Assembly: GCF_028617075.1 (NCBI RefSeq)
Contig: NZ_JAQKGV010000001.1
Coordinates: 124,001-188,000 of the forward strand
DNA: 64,000 bases
Source: Rubrobacter calidifluminis
GTDB lineage: Bacteria > Actinomycetota > Rubrobacteria > Rubrobacterales > Rubrobacteraceae
Direction of reading: 5' to 3'
Part shown: piece by piece, positions 25,808 to 34,206 of the stretch
Layout of the letters: each line of letters opens with the position of its first letter
Position numbering within the stretch: position 1 is the first letter of the stretch
Notes under the pieces: generated by a model
The model's database searches: none
Told to the model about the DNA's origin: nothing
What the model saw: the letters and a program-made list of their open reading frames with translations, nothing else
Translations under genes and position numbers: made by a program

Positions 25808-27232
25808 ATGCGGCGCACCAAGATAGTCGCGACTTTAGGGCCCGCGACCTCCTCCGAGGAAGCCATAGAGGCGATCCTGCGCGCCGGCGTCGACGTGGTG
25901 CGGTTCAACTTCAGCCACGGGGACCAGGAGATGCACCGGCACAACGCAGAGGTCGTGCGCGGGGTCTCCGCACGGCTCGGACGCAACGTGGCGATCATGC
26001 AGGACATCCAGGGCCCGAAGATACGGACGGGGGAGGTCGAGGGGGACACCGAGCTCGTCGAGGGACACCGGGTGGTGATCGCGCCGGGGGATTTCGTCGG
26101 GGACGCGAGCCGGCTGCCGACCTCCTACGAGCGGATCGCCGAGGACGTCGAGCCCGGGCACAGGGTGCTCATAGACGACGGCCTGATCGGGCTCGAGGTC
26201 GAGGAGATAAAGAACGGCGAGGTCGTCTGCAAGGTGATAGAGGGCGGGCCCGTCTCCTCGCACAAGGGCCTCAACTTCCCGGACTCCTCGCTCTCGATCC
26301 ACGGCCTCACCGAGAAGGACGTGGAGGATCTGCGCTTCGGGGTCGAGGTGTTGAAGCCCGACTGGATCGCCGCCTCCTTCGTGCGCACTGGCCAGGAGGT
26401 GCGCGACATAAAGCGCCTCATAAAGGAGTTCGGCGGCGACGTCCCCGTGATCTCCAAGATAGAGAAGCACGAGGCCATAGACGACATCGAGGAGATCATA
26501 GAGGCCTCCGACGGGGTGATGGTCGCGCGGGGGGACCTCGCCGTCGAGCTCTCGGCCGAGCGGGTGCCGATCGAGCAGAAGCGCATCGTCGCCCGCTGCC
26601 GGCGGCTGGGACGCCCGGTGATCGTCGCGACCCAGATGCTCGATTCGATGATCCGCAACCCCCGTCCGACCCGCGCCGAGGTCTCCGACGTGGCGAACGC
26701 GATCTTCGACCGCACCGACGCGGTGATGCTGAGCGGGGAGACGGCGGTGGGCCGCTACCCGGTGCAGAGCGTGGAGGAGATGGACCGGGTCTGCCGGGCG
26801 GCGGAGGCGGCGATCAACTACGGGAGGGACATCGCCGCCTCGGCTTCCTGGGGGCGGGGCGACCGTTACGACGCGGTCACCCACGCGGCCTGCGAGCTGG
26901 CCGAGGTGCTCGACGCGGAGGCGATCCTGACCGCCACCCAGAGCGGGCTCTCGTGCATCCGGGCGGCGCGCTTCCGGCCGCCGAACCGCATCCTCGCGGT
27001 GAGCCCCGAGGAGAGGACCGTGCGCCGCCTCGCGCTGGTCTGGGGGGTGACGGCCATCCAGGGGGAGCAGGCCGGCTCGCTCGCGGAGCGCTTCCGGGAG
27101 GCGATCGAGGCGGCCGAGAGCACGGGGTGCGTGAAGGAGGGGGACGAGATCATCGTGATCGGGGGGACCGCCGGGCCCGTGCCGGGCTCGACCAACACCC
27201 TGCAGGTCCACACGGTGGGCGAGGACCGGTGA
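25808..27232 (+). CDS. pyk: Pyruvate kinase
   Basis: Pyruvate kinase makes pyruvate and ATP from phosphoenolpyruvate. Motifs include TKIVATLGPATSS, VVRFNFSHGDQEMH, IMQDIQGPKIRTG, the active-site stretch VISKIEKHEAIDDIEEI, DGVMVARGDLAVEL and ATQMLDSMIRNPRPTRAE. The C-terminal domain is present, 474 residues in all. ATG 25808 follows the eno stop by 4 bases with an AGAG purine stretch. The stop overlaps the start of the ftsB-like gene in GTGA, so translation is coupled. Confidence 0.97.
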   Translation: MRRTKIVATLGPATSSEEAIEAILRAGVDVVRFNFSHGDQEMHRHNAEVVRGVSARLGRNVAIMQDIQGPKIRTGEVEGDTELVEGHRVVIAPGDFVGDASRLPTSYERIAEDVEPGHRVLIDDGLIGLEVEEIKNGEVVCKVIEGGPVSSHKGLNFPDSSLSIHGLTEKDVEDLRFGVEVLKPDWIAASFVRTGQEVRDIKRLIKEFGGDVPVISKIEKHEAIDDIEEIIEASDGVMVARGDLAVELSAERVPIEQKRIVARCRRLGRPVIVATQMLDSMIRNPRPTRAEVSDVANAIFDRTDAVMLSGETAVGRYPVQSVEEMDRVCRAAEAAINYGRDIAASASWGRGDRYDAVTHAACELAEVLDAEAILTATQSGLSCIRAARFRPPNRILAVSPEERTVRRLALVWGVTAIQGEQAGSLAERFREAIEAAESTGCVKEGDEIIVIGGTAGPVPGSTNTLQVHTVGEDR

Positions 27233-27528
27233 GACGGCGCGCCCGGCACCGGTACCGTCCGGCGGCCGTGATGCTCTACGCCGTGCTCATCGGGCTGCTC
27301 CTGTCGTCCTACGTCTCGCCGCTGCGCCAGATCTTCGTGGACCGCTCGGAGATCTCTTCCCTCCAGCAGAGCCTCGCGCATCTGCGGGAGCGCAACACGC
27401 GGCTGACCGATCAGGCGCGGAGCCTCCAGACCCCATCCGGGATAGAACGGGCCGCGCGCGAGCGCTACGGGATGATAAAACCGGGCGAGAAGGTCTACAT
27501 CCTGCGCGAGCGTGGTGGAGAGAAGTAG
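27229..27528 (+). CDS. FtsB/DivIC-family septum formation initiator
   Basis: A 99-residue single-pass membrane protein. The N-terminus is strongly basic (RRRARHRYRP), followed by one membrane helix (about 15-33, MLYAVLIGLLLSSYVS), a coiled coil (about 43-70, LQQSLAHLRERNTRL) and the DivIC-type tail RERYGMIKPGEKVYIL. Family members form the FtsQ-FtsL-FtsB subcomplex of the divisome. The start GTG 27229 overlaps the pyk stop (GTGA). The order eno, ftsB-like, DUF501 is typical of actinobacteria, here with pyk inserted after eno. Confidence 0.9.
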   Translation: MRRRARHRYRPAAVMLYAVLIGLLLSSYVSPLRQIFVDRSEISSLQQSLAHLRERNTRLTDQARSLQTPSGIERAARERYGMIKPGEKVYILRERGGEK

Positions 27529-27949
27529 CCCGCAGGAAAGGGAGATCGTGGCGCGCCAGCTCGGGCGCGAGCCCCGGCCCTTCCGGGTCGCCGCCCGCTG
27601 TCCCTACGGCGCGCCGAGCGTGATCGAGAACGAGACCGGACGCGAGATGCCGACCCGCTTCTGGCTGACCTGCCCCAGTCTGGTGCGGGCCGTCTCCCGG
27701 GTGGAGTCCGCCGGAGGGGTCAGGCAGGCCTGGCGGGAGGTCGGTCCCGGGGTGGTGGAGGGGATCCACGAGGAGCACCGCGCCCGCTACGGGAGCCGGG
27801 TCGCCGGCGTCGGGGAGGGGGGCGGCGTGAAGTGCCTGCACGCCTTCACCGCGCTCCACCTCGCCGGGGCCATCCCCAACCCAGTCGCGGAGTGGACCCT
27901 CGATCGGGTGGACGAACCGTACCCGAAGGACGGGTGTTGCTCGCTCTGA
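27512..27949 (+). CDS. DUF501 domain protein
   Basis: A cytoplasmic-looking protein of 145 residues matching the DUF501 family: VARQLGREPRPFRVAARCPYG, VIENE, PTRFWLTCP, RVESAGGV, GVKCLHAF and NPVAEW. Three conserved Cys (CPYG, TCP, KCLH) are notable, and a metal or redox role has not been shown. In actinobacteria it follows ftsB and precedes an exopolyphosphatase gene; that last gene is not here, a tRNA follows instead. It starts at GTG 27512 and overlaps the ftsB-like gene by 17 bases. Molecular function unknown. Confidence 0.88.
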   Translation: MVERSSPQEREIVARQLGREPRPFRVAARCPYGAPSVIENETGREMPTRFWLTCPSLVRAVSRVESAGGVRQAWREVGPGVVEGIHEEHRARYGSRVAGVGEGGGVKCLHAFTALHLAGAIPNPVAEWTLDRVDEPYPKDGCCSL

Positions 27950-27956
27950 GGCGGCT

Positions 27957-27985
27957 TTGGCCGCCGGGTTCGTTGCTGGTATATT
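27957..27985 (+). promoter_or_regulatory. Promoter of tRNA-Leu
   Basis: TTGGCC (27957-27962), exactly 17 bp, then TATATT (27980-27985), 12 bp before the tRNA. A good match for the vegetative sigma factor. Confidence 0.6.
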
Positions 27986-27997
27986 CTTGAACGACCC

Positions 27998-28071
27998 GGG
28001 GGCGTAGCCCAATCGGCAGAGGCAGCGGACTTAAAATCCGCCCAGTGTGGGTTCGAGTCCCACCGCCCCTA
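27998..28071 (+). tRNA. tRNA-Leu (anticodon TAA) with a short variable loop
   Basis: The cloverleaf is complete: acceptor GGGGGCG/CGCCCCT (first pair G-T), D stem GCC/GGC, anticodon stem GCGGA/TCCGC around CTTAAAA (anticodon TAA at 28032-28034), variable loop CCAGT of only 5 bases, and T arm GTGGG-TTCGAGT-CCCAC with discriminator A (28071). CCA is not encoded. The anticodon and A73 point to leucine, but bacterial tRNA-Leu normally has a long variable arm, so charging is uncertain. Confidence 0.85.
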
Positions 28072-28159
28072 CTCCACCCCTTCTTGCCTATCCAGGCGGG
28101 CCCGGGGTCTCTGCGGGACGCTAATCGTTTTCTCAGGATCGCGGATTGCAATCCCGGCT

Positions 28160-30694
28160 ATGAAGGCTCCTGAGCTGAAGCGTGGGAGGGTATTGGAGCC
28201 GGCGGGTGATCTCCGGGACGGGACGGCTCCCACCGTCTCCCGCAGGGGCTTCCTGAAGCTGGGCCTCACGCTGGCGGGCGTGGTCGGATTTCTCGGGGCC
28301 GACGGGAGGATACCTCCACCTGCTCCACATCGAACGGGACGGGCGAACGCGCATGTCTCACCCGCCGTACTCGAGCTGAACGACGGCTGGGAGTACGGGC
28401 GGCTCGAGGAGCCCGGGCTCTGGCCTTACCGGGGGCCTTCCCGCTACGAGGAGGCCGTGCTCCCGCACACCGTCGTGCGTCTCTCGTGGTGCGACTGGAG
28501 GCCCGAGCGCTGGCAGCACCTGTGGGTCTACCGGCGGGAGGTGATCGCCGACGGGAACGCCCTCGCCGGGCGCGTGTTCGTGGAGTTCGCCGGGATCCTG
28601 ACCGGGGCCCTGCTCTACGTTAACGGGCGCTTCGCCGGCAGGCATCTCGGGGGATACGTGCCGTTCGAGCGGGAGATCACGCGCTTTCTCAGACCCGGGA
28701 AGAACGAGCTCGCCGTGGTCGTCGATGCCCGCTGGGGGCAGAACGTCCCGCCGGACAGGCCCCGGCCCTACGGGCCCGCCTCCATCGACTACTGGCAGCC
28801 GGGGGGCATCTACCGGGAGGCGTACCTCAGGGTGTACCCGCAGACGTTCCTGGCGTACCCGTTCGCCCGTCCGGCCGACGTTCTCGACCCGGCGCGCAGG
28901 CGTCTAGAGGTCGAGTGCCTGATCGACTCGGCGCAGAGGACGCCTTCTCCCGTGCACGTGAGGGCCGAGCTTCTTCAGGGCGGGAGCGTGATCTCTGAGA
29001 GTACCGTCCGACTCCCGGGGTTGGAGCCGGGCCGCAGGAGGGTGCACCTCACGCTCACCTCTCTCGGAGACGTGAAGCTCTGGGACGTGCGGAGCCCGAA
29101 CCTGTACGACGTCGCCCTCAGCCTGATCCTGGCGGGACGAGTCGTCCACCGCCTCCAGACCCGGACCGGCTTCCGGGAGGCACGCTTCACCAGGGAAGGT
29201 TTCTTCCTCAACGGGCACCGCCTGAAGCTCTTCGGTCTCAACAGGCACCAGTTCTATCCCTACGTCGGGGGGGCGATGCCCGCGCGGGTGCAGCGCAGAG
29301 ACGCCGAGATCCTCAAAAGAGAGCTTGGCTGCAACATGGTCCGCTGCTCGCACTATCCGCAGTCGGAGGCCTTCCTCGACGCCTGCGACGAGCTCGGGCT
29401 GCTGGTCTGGGAAGAGGCCCCGGGCTGGGACTACATCGGCGATGCGAGCTGGCGGGGCTACGTACTGCGGGACGTGCGGCGCATGATCCTGCGGGACCGC
29501 AACCACCCCTCGATCGTCATCTGGGGGACGCGCCTCAACGAGACGCGCAACGACCCCGCGCTCTACCGCAGGACGCGCGAGATCGCGCGGGATCTCGACG
29601 GCTCGCGTCCCACGACCGGCGCGGTCAAGCGCGCCCCCGAGGAGTCCGGGGGGATCAAGGAGAGCCGGAAAGGAAGGGAAGAGGACCCATACTCGACGCG
29701 GAGCTTTGCGGAGGATGTCTTCTCCTTCAACGACTACACCAGGAAGTACGTCCGGAGCAGGACGGGGAACTTCCGGCTGCCGGTGCTGAGGCCGCCGAGG
29801 GTGGACATGCCCTACCTGGTGAGCGAGGCGATAGGTGCGATAGTCGGTCCGCACTTCTACCGCAGGATCGACACCGGGCGCGTGCAGCAGGAGCAGGCGA
29901 TACTGCACGCCGCGGTGCACGACCGGGCCGCCTCCGACGAGCGCTACTGCGGGCTGCTGGCGTGGAGCGCATTCGACTACCCCTCGGGCCACGGCTACTC
30001 TTTCCGGGGGGTAAAGTGGACCGGCGTCTGCGACGTCTTCCGGGTTCCCAAGCCGGGGGCGGCCTTCTACCGCGCGCAGGTCGATCCTTCGGTGCGCCCC
30101 GTGATCGAACCGGCCTTCTACTGGGACTTCGGGCCGTACGCGCCCCCGGGAGGACCCGGCCGGAAGTCCACCATCTGGTCCAACTGCGAGCGGCTGGAGG
30201 TCTTCGTCGGGGGGAGGCACTTCGCCTCGCTGCTCCCGGACCGCGCGGACTTTCCCCACCTCGAGCACCCGCCTTTCGTCGTGGACCTCACCGTGGACGG
30301 TTCGGGGTACCCCGAGCTCAGGATAGACGGCTACGTCCGGGGCCGGCGTGTCATCACGCGCAGGTTCTCCTCCGACCCTTCGGGGGACCGTCTGCTCCTC
30401 AAGCTCGACGACGATCGTCTCCTCGCGGACGGCTCGGACATGACCCGGGCTTACTTTCAGGTGGTGGATCGCTACGGCGCGCCCCGGTACCGCGCCTCTG
30501 GCCGGGTCTACCTCCACCTCAGCGGACCCGCGCTGTTGGTCGGAGACAACCCGTTCGACCTCGGAGCCAACGGGGGAACGGGGGCCGTCTGGATCAGGTC
30601 GAAAAAGGGTGCTCCGGGACGGGTGCGCCTCGTGGCGAGATGTCCGCTGCTCGGCTCTTCCTCCGCGAGCCTCTACGTCCTCCCGGCCGGGTAG
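28160..30694 (+). CDS. Tat-exported glycoside hydrolase family 2 protein
   Basis: An 844-residue enzyme with a twin-arginine signal (SRRGFLKLG, about residues 27-35, then a hydrophobic stretch), so it should be exported folded. Next come the GH2 sugar-binding domain (about 60-230, GALLYVNGRFAGRHLGGYVPFE), the immunoglobulin-like domain (about 235-350) and the TIM barrel (about 355-660, KLFGLNRHQFYPYVGG). The acid/base is probably Glu461 in WGTRLNET, where most relatives have WSLGNE, and the nucleophile probably Glu556 in LVSEAIG. Beta-galactosidase, mannosidase or glucuronidase activity cannot be separated. The start is ATG 28160 with a weak ribosome binding site. No sugar transporter lies next to it. 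Confidence 0.85.
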   Translation: MKAPELKRGRVLEPAGDLRDGTAPTVSRRGFLKLGLTLAGVVGFLGADGRIPPPAPHRTGRANAHVSPAVLELNDGWEYGRLEEPGLWPYRGPSRYEEAVLPHTVVRLSWCDWRPERWQHLWVYRREVIADGNALAGRVFVEFAGILTGALLYVNGRFAGRHLGGYVPFEREITRFLRPGKNELAVVVDARWGQNVPPDRPRPYGPASIDYWQPGGIYREAYLRVYPQTFLAYPFARPADVLDPARRRLEVECLIDSAQRTPSPVHVRAELLQGGSVISESTVRLPGLEPGRRRVHLTLTSLGDVKLWDVRSPNLYDVALSLILAGRVVHRLQTRTGFREARFTREGFFLNGHRLKLFGLNRHQFYPYVGGAMPARVQRRDAEILKRELGCNMVRCSHYPQSEAFLDACDELGLLVWEEAPGWDYIGDASWRGYVLRDVRRMILRDRNHPSIVIWGTRLNETRNDPALYRRTREIARDLDGSRPTTGAVKRAPEESGGIKESRKGREEDPYSTRSFAEDVFSFNDYTRKYVRSRTGNFRLPVLRPPRVDMPYLVSEAIGAIVGPHFYRRIDTGRVQQEQAILHAAVHDRAASDERYCGLLAWSAFDYPSGHGYSFRGVKWTGVCDVFRVPKPGAAFYRAQVDPSVRPVIEPAFYWDFGPYAPPGGPGRKSTIWSNCERLEVFVGGRHFASLLPDRADFPHLEHPPFVVDLTVDGSGYPELRIDGYVRGRRVITRRFSSDPSGDRLLLKLDDDRLLADGSDMTRAYFQVVDRYGAPRYRASGRVYLHLSGPALLVGDNPFDLGANGGTGAVWIRSKKGAPGRVRLVARCPLLGSSSASLYVLPAG

Positions 30695-30855
30695 GAAAAG
30701 CTTTATCGAATGTTTACCTCCCTCTCAGGAAATTCTAAGGCTGCGTCTGCAGACTCATGGTTCGCCATGCGGGAGAGACCGGACGGACGGGTTCCAGGGC
30801 GACTCCCCGGCGGGGAGCCGGGAGGGAGTGCCGCCGGTGTGTCCTGTGGTCCGAG

Positions 30856-31530
30856 ATGAGCGAGAACGTGCTGCAGACGGGTGATTCAATCCGGGCCCCT
30901 GGTCCCGCCTGGGGGCTGCGGACCCGGCTGGTTCTGGCGGGGGTCGGCGTAGAGGCCGATGCGGCCGTCGTGGAGCTGGTGGATGCCCTGGAGAGACACA
31001 GCGCGCAGACCGCGGAGCACTCCCGCCGCGTGTGCTCGCTCGCGGGCAGGATCGCCCTCGCCATGGACCTCTCCTCCGAAAGAGTCCGCGCCGTGGCTCT
31101 CGCGGCCCTCCTGCACGACGTCGGGAAGCTCTTTGTCCCGAAAGACCTGCTCGCCGGGGAGGGGGCGCTGGACGAGCGGGGGTGGGCCCGCATGAGGCTC
31201 CACCCGGAGCTCGGCGCGGCGCTGGTGCGCGAGGTTTTGCCAGGGACGGAAGTCCCGGGCGCCGTGCTCTCCCACCACGAGAGGCTCGACGGCAGCGGGT
31301 ACCCGTCGGGGCTCAGGGAGGGAGAGATCCCGCTCGAGGCCCGGATCGTCGCCGTGGCGGACGCCTACGATGCGCTGGTGGGCGATAGGCCCTACCACCG
31401 GCCTCTGGGCTCGAAAGACGCGCTCGACGTGCTGGGTGCTGCGGCGGGCCTCACGCTGGACGGGTGCGTTTTCGACACCCTCTCCGCCCTGATATTGCAG
31501 GACGTGCGCCGGGAGGCGGGTTCGCCGTGA
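30856..31530 (+). CDS. HD-GYP domain protein, putative cyclic-di-GMP phosphodiesterase
   Basis: The 224-residue protein is almost only an HD-GYP domain: ALLHDVGKLFVP gives the HD pair, then the HPELGA metal ligand, SHHERLDGSGYPSGL with the GYP signature, and VAVADAYDALVGDRPY. Characterised HD-GYP proteins hydrolyse cyclic di-GMP. There is no sensor or receiver domain. ATG 30856 is chosen; the frame is open to ATG 30757, but the extra 33 residues are low-complexity and without a ribosome binding site. Its stop overlaps the esterase start (GTGA), placing it at the head of the operon with the MprF-like pair. Confidence 0.85.
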   Translation: MSENVLQTGDSIRAPGPAWGLRTRLVLAGVGVEADAAVVELVDALERHSAQTAEHSRRVCSLAGRIALAMDLSSERVRAVALAALLHDVGKLFVPKDLLAGEGALDERGWARMRLHPELGAALVREVLPGTEVPGAVLSHHERLDGSGYPSGLREGEIPLEARIVAVADAYDALVGDRPYHRPLGSKDALDVLGAAAGLTLDGCVFDTLSALILQDVRREAGSP

Positions 31531-32435
31531 AGCGCCGGAGGGTGGCGACGTTCTTCTCCGTGGCCGCCGTGCTGCTCGTACTGGGGGGCGGGGCCTTCGC
31601 CGGCTACAACTACTACATGTACCGCACCTTCTGGGGTGACCCCAACGTCAACCACGGCGCATCGGGGACCGTACAGACCCACTACTTCTACTCCAGGGCC
31701 CTGGGGGAGACGGTGCGGTATCTCATCTACCTGCCCCCGGGCTACGGGGCTCTGCAAAACCACTTCGAGCACTACCCCGTCGTCTACCTGCTGCACGGCT
31801 CCCCCGGCCGCCCCGAGGACTGGGTGAACGTCGGCGGGATCAAAGACAGGATGGATGCCCTGATCTCCGAGGGCAAGGTCCGGCCCATGATCGTGGTCAT
31901 GCCCCAGGGCAACCCCTCGCAGTTCTCCCCCTCCTCGGAGTACGTGAACGGAGCGGAGGGAGATTGGGCGACGTACATCACCCGGGATCTCGTGCGGCAG
32001 ATAGACGAGCACTACCGCACGGTGGATGGCCCCGGCGGGCGGGCGATAGCCGGTCTCTCGGAGGGAGGATTCGGAGCCGCCAATTTGGGCCTCAAACACC
32101 GCGGCGAGTACGGGGTGATCGGGAGCTTCTCCGGGTATTTCAAGATGTTCCCGAACGACGCCAGGCGTCTCTTCGGGCACCGGGCCCGCGTGGAGGCCCT
32201 CCGCAACAGCCCGATGGACTACCTGAGCCATCTGAAGGGAAAGCTCCCCGCCTTCTACCTCTACGCCGGCAGGAGCGACGGCGTGTTCCTCCGCCAGACC
32301 GGGCGGTTCGCGCACGAGCTCGAGCGCAGGCACGCGGACCTCTCCTTCCATGTCTACAGTGGCGGACACTCGTGGGCTCTGTGGAGGGCACACCTCTCGG
32401 CTTTCCTGATCTTCGCGAGCAGGCATCTGGAGTAG
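31527..32435 (+). CDS. Secreted or anchored alpha/beta-hydrolase of the esterase-D-like family
   Basis: A 302-residue protein with a basic N-terminus and one membrane helix (about 6-24, ATFFSVAAVLLVLGGGAFA), so the catalytic domain is outside the membrane. The fold matches PF00756-type esterases: VVYLLHGSPGRPEDW, the nucleophile elbow GLSEGGFGA, and the catalytic His in GGHSWALW. The start GTG 31527 overlaps the HD-GYP stop. It is 16 bases before an MprF-type aminoacyl-phosphatidylglycerol synthase gene. In other bacteria such hydrolases remove the amino acid from aminoacyl-PG, so that role is suggested by context and not by sequence. Confidence 0.85.
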   Translation: MKRRRVATFFSVAAVLLVLGGGAFAGYNYYMYRTFWGDPNVNHGASGTVQTHYFYSRALGETVRYLIYLPPGYGALQNHFEHYPVVYLLHGSPGRPEDWVNVGGIKDRMDALISEGKVRPMIVVMPQGNPSQFSPSSEYVNGAEGDWATYITRDLVRQIDEHYRTVDGPGGRAIAGLSEGGFGAANLGLKHRGEYGVIGSFSGYFKMFPNDARRLFGHRARVEALRNSPMDYLSHLKGKLPAFYLYAGRSDGVFLRQTGRFAHELERRHADLSFHVYSGGHSWALWRAHLSAFLIFASRHLE

Positions 32436-32451
32436 AGGGGGCTTTCTTGCT

Positions 32452-34203
32452 GTGAGAACGGAGATCGAGAAACGGCCCCTGCGCAAGAGGATCGGCCCTC
32501 TGGTGGAGACGCTGTCCGGGCACATCCTGCCGTGCACGGCGAGAAGATGGGCCGTCCGGCTGGTCGCGCTCGCGGCCCTTTACAACGGCGTGCTGGAGAT
32601 ACTCTGGGTCCAGATCGTGCGGGTGCCGGAGAGAAACATCTCCTCCAGCCTGCCCTTCGGTCTGCACTACTGGAACCGGACCCTGAGCCTCGTCTTCGGG
32701 CTCGCCCTCGTCTACCTCTCGCTCAACCTCTGGCGACGCAAACGTGTCGCCTGGCAGCTGGCCACCGCCAGCTCGGCCGCGATCATCGTGGGGCACCTGT
32801 TCTTCCGGGCGATGAAGCTCTACCGGGGGGTGCCCCACCACGTGCACCATCCGGAGCACTGGTTCGTCGTGCCGGCGTTGACCCTCGCCCTTTTGCTCGC
32901 CTTCCGCGGGGAGTTCACGGTCCGCAGCGAGCCGCGCAGCATGAAGCGCGGCCTACTGCTGATGGGGGGGAGCCTGCTGTTCGCGCTCGCCTACGGCACG
33001 CTCGGCTTCTGGCTCCTCGACCGGCGGGACTTCGGGACGAACTTCAGGCTCGCCGCGTCGTTCGTGCAGACGCTGCGTGCCTACGCCCTGCTCGGGACCG
33101 GACTTCCCAGACCCCGTACGGCGCAGGCGGAGTGGTTCTTGGACTCGCTGGGCTGGACCGGCCTGATGAGCGGCGCGTTCGCCGCCTACAGCCTCTTCAG
33201 GCCGCTCTCCTACCGGTACAGGGTCCTTCCGCACGAGCGGGAGAGGGCCGGCAAGCTGCTGCACCGGTACGGGGGGACCTCCCTCGACTACTTCAAGCTT
33301 CAGCCGGACAAGTCCTACTTCTTCTCGAAGGACGGCTCCGCTTTCATTGCTTACGGTGTGGCCCGGGGTGTCGCGCTCGTGCTGGGCGATCCCTCGGGCC
33401 GTCGGGAAGCCTTCGCGGGGCTCGTAAAGGACTTCCTCGATTTCTGCACCGACAACGGGTGGATGGCGGCGTTCTACGAGGCCGAAGAGCATCTCCTGCC
33501 GCTCTACGAGTCTTTCGGGATGCAGGCGGTGCTCATAGGTGAGGAGGCCATCGTGGACCTCGACCGTTTCGGCGAGCGGACGTCGCATCGCAAGTGGTTC
33601 CGCTACGTGGTGCGCAGGCTCGAGCGGGAGGGGTACACCTTCGAGCGGGCGGAGCCCCCGCACCGGGGGCCTCTGCTGTCGGAGGTGGAGGAGGTCTCCC
33701 GCGCCTGGCTCTCGCTGCCCGGCAGGAGGGAGCGGGGCTTCACGATAGGGTCCTTCTCCCCGGAGTACGTCGGCGGCACGCCGCTCTTTTTGGTCCGGGA
33801 CCCGGACGGCCGCGTCGTGGCCTTCGCCAACGAGGTCCCCTCCTACAGGGAGGGCGAGGCCACGATAGACCTCATGCGCCACAGGCCGGAGGTGCCCAAC
33901 GGCACGATGGACTACCTGCTCACGAAGACCATGCTCCACCTGAGGGAGCGGGGATACAGGACCTTCGATCTGGGGCTCGCCCCTCTCTCCGGTACGGGGG
34001 GGCGTCCCGGTGCGCCGCTGGAGGAGAGGATCCTCGGGCAGCTCTCCGAGCCTCTCACGCGCTTCTTCTCCTACAAGGGGCTGAAGAACTACAAGGCGAA
34101 GTTCGAGCCTCGTTGGGAGAGGCGCTTTCTGGTCTACAGGGGGAGGTTGAGCGGACCGACCAGGGTGGTGCTCGCGCTGGTGATGCTCACCGAGGGTGGA
34201 TGA
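32452..34203 (+). CDS. Phosphatidylglycerol lysyltransferase-like protein (MprF catalytic half)
   Basis: The 583-residue protein has about six membrane segments in residues 30-235 and a C-terminal cytoplasmic DUF2156 domain (about 265-575), the part of MprF that transfers an amino acid from aminoacyl-tRNA to phosphatidylglycerol (SKDGSAFIAYGVARGVALVLGD, FYEAEEHLLPLYESFGM, ATIDLMRHRPEVPNGTMDYL, FDLGLAPLS). Full MprF would also have a flippase half at its N-terminus; here that function is in the next gene, 3 bases downstream. The start is GTG 32452. Lysine, alanine or arginine specificity cannot be read from sequence. Confidence 0.88.
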   Translation: MRTEIEKRPLRKRIGPLVETLSGHILPCTARRWAVRLVALAALYNGVLEILWVQIVRVPERNISSSLPFGLHYWNRTLSLVFGLALVYLSLNLWRRKRVAWQLATASSAAIIVGHLFFRAMKLYRGVPHHVHHPEHWFVVPALTLALLLAFRGEFTVRSEPRSMKRGLLLMGGSLLFALAYGTLGFWLLDRRDFGTNFRLAASFVQTLRAYALLGTGLPRPRTAQAEWFLDSLGWTGLMSGAFAAYSLFRPLSYRYRVLPHERERAGKLLHRYGGTSLDYFKLQPDKSYFFSKDGSAFIAYGVARGVALVLGDPSGRREAFAGLVKDFLDFCTDNGWMAAFYEAEEHLLPLYESFGMQAVLIGEEAIVDLDRFGERTSHRKWFRYVVRRLEREGYTFERAEPPHRGPLLSEVEEVSRAWLSLPGRRERGFTIGSFSPEYVGGTPLFLVRDPDGRVVAFANEVPSYREGEATIDLMRHRPEVPNGTMDYLLTKTMLHLRERGYRTFDLGLAPLSGTGGRPGAPLEERILGQLSEPLTRFFSYKGLKNYKAKFEPRWERRFLVYRGRLSGPTRVVLALVMLTEGG

Positions 34204-34206
34204 GGC

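Noticed and set aside
27961-28100. tRNA-Leu as a pseudogene
   Set aside because: All stems pair, the promoter is well spaced, and the T arm and anticodon loop are canonical. It is flagged as unusual but retained.
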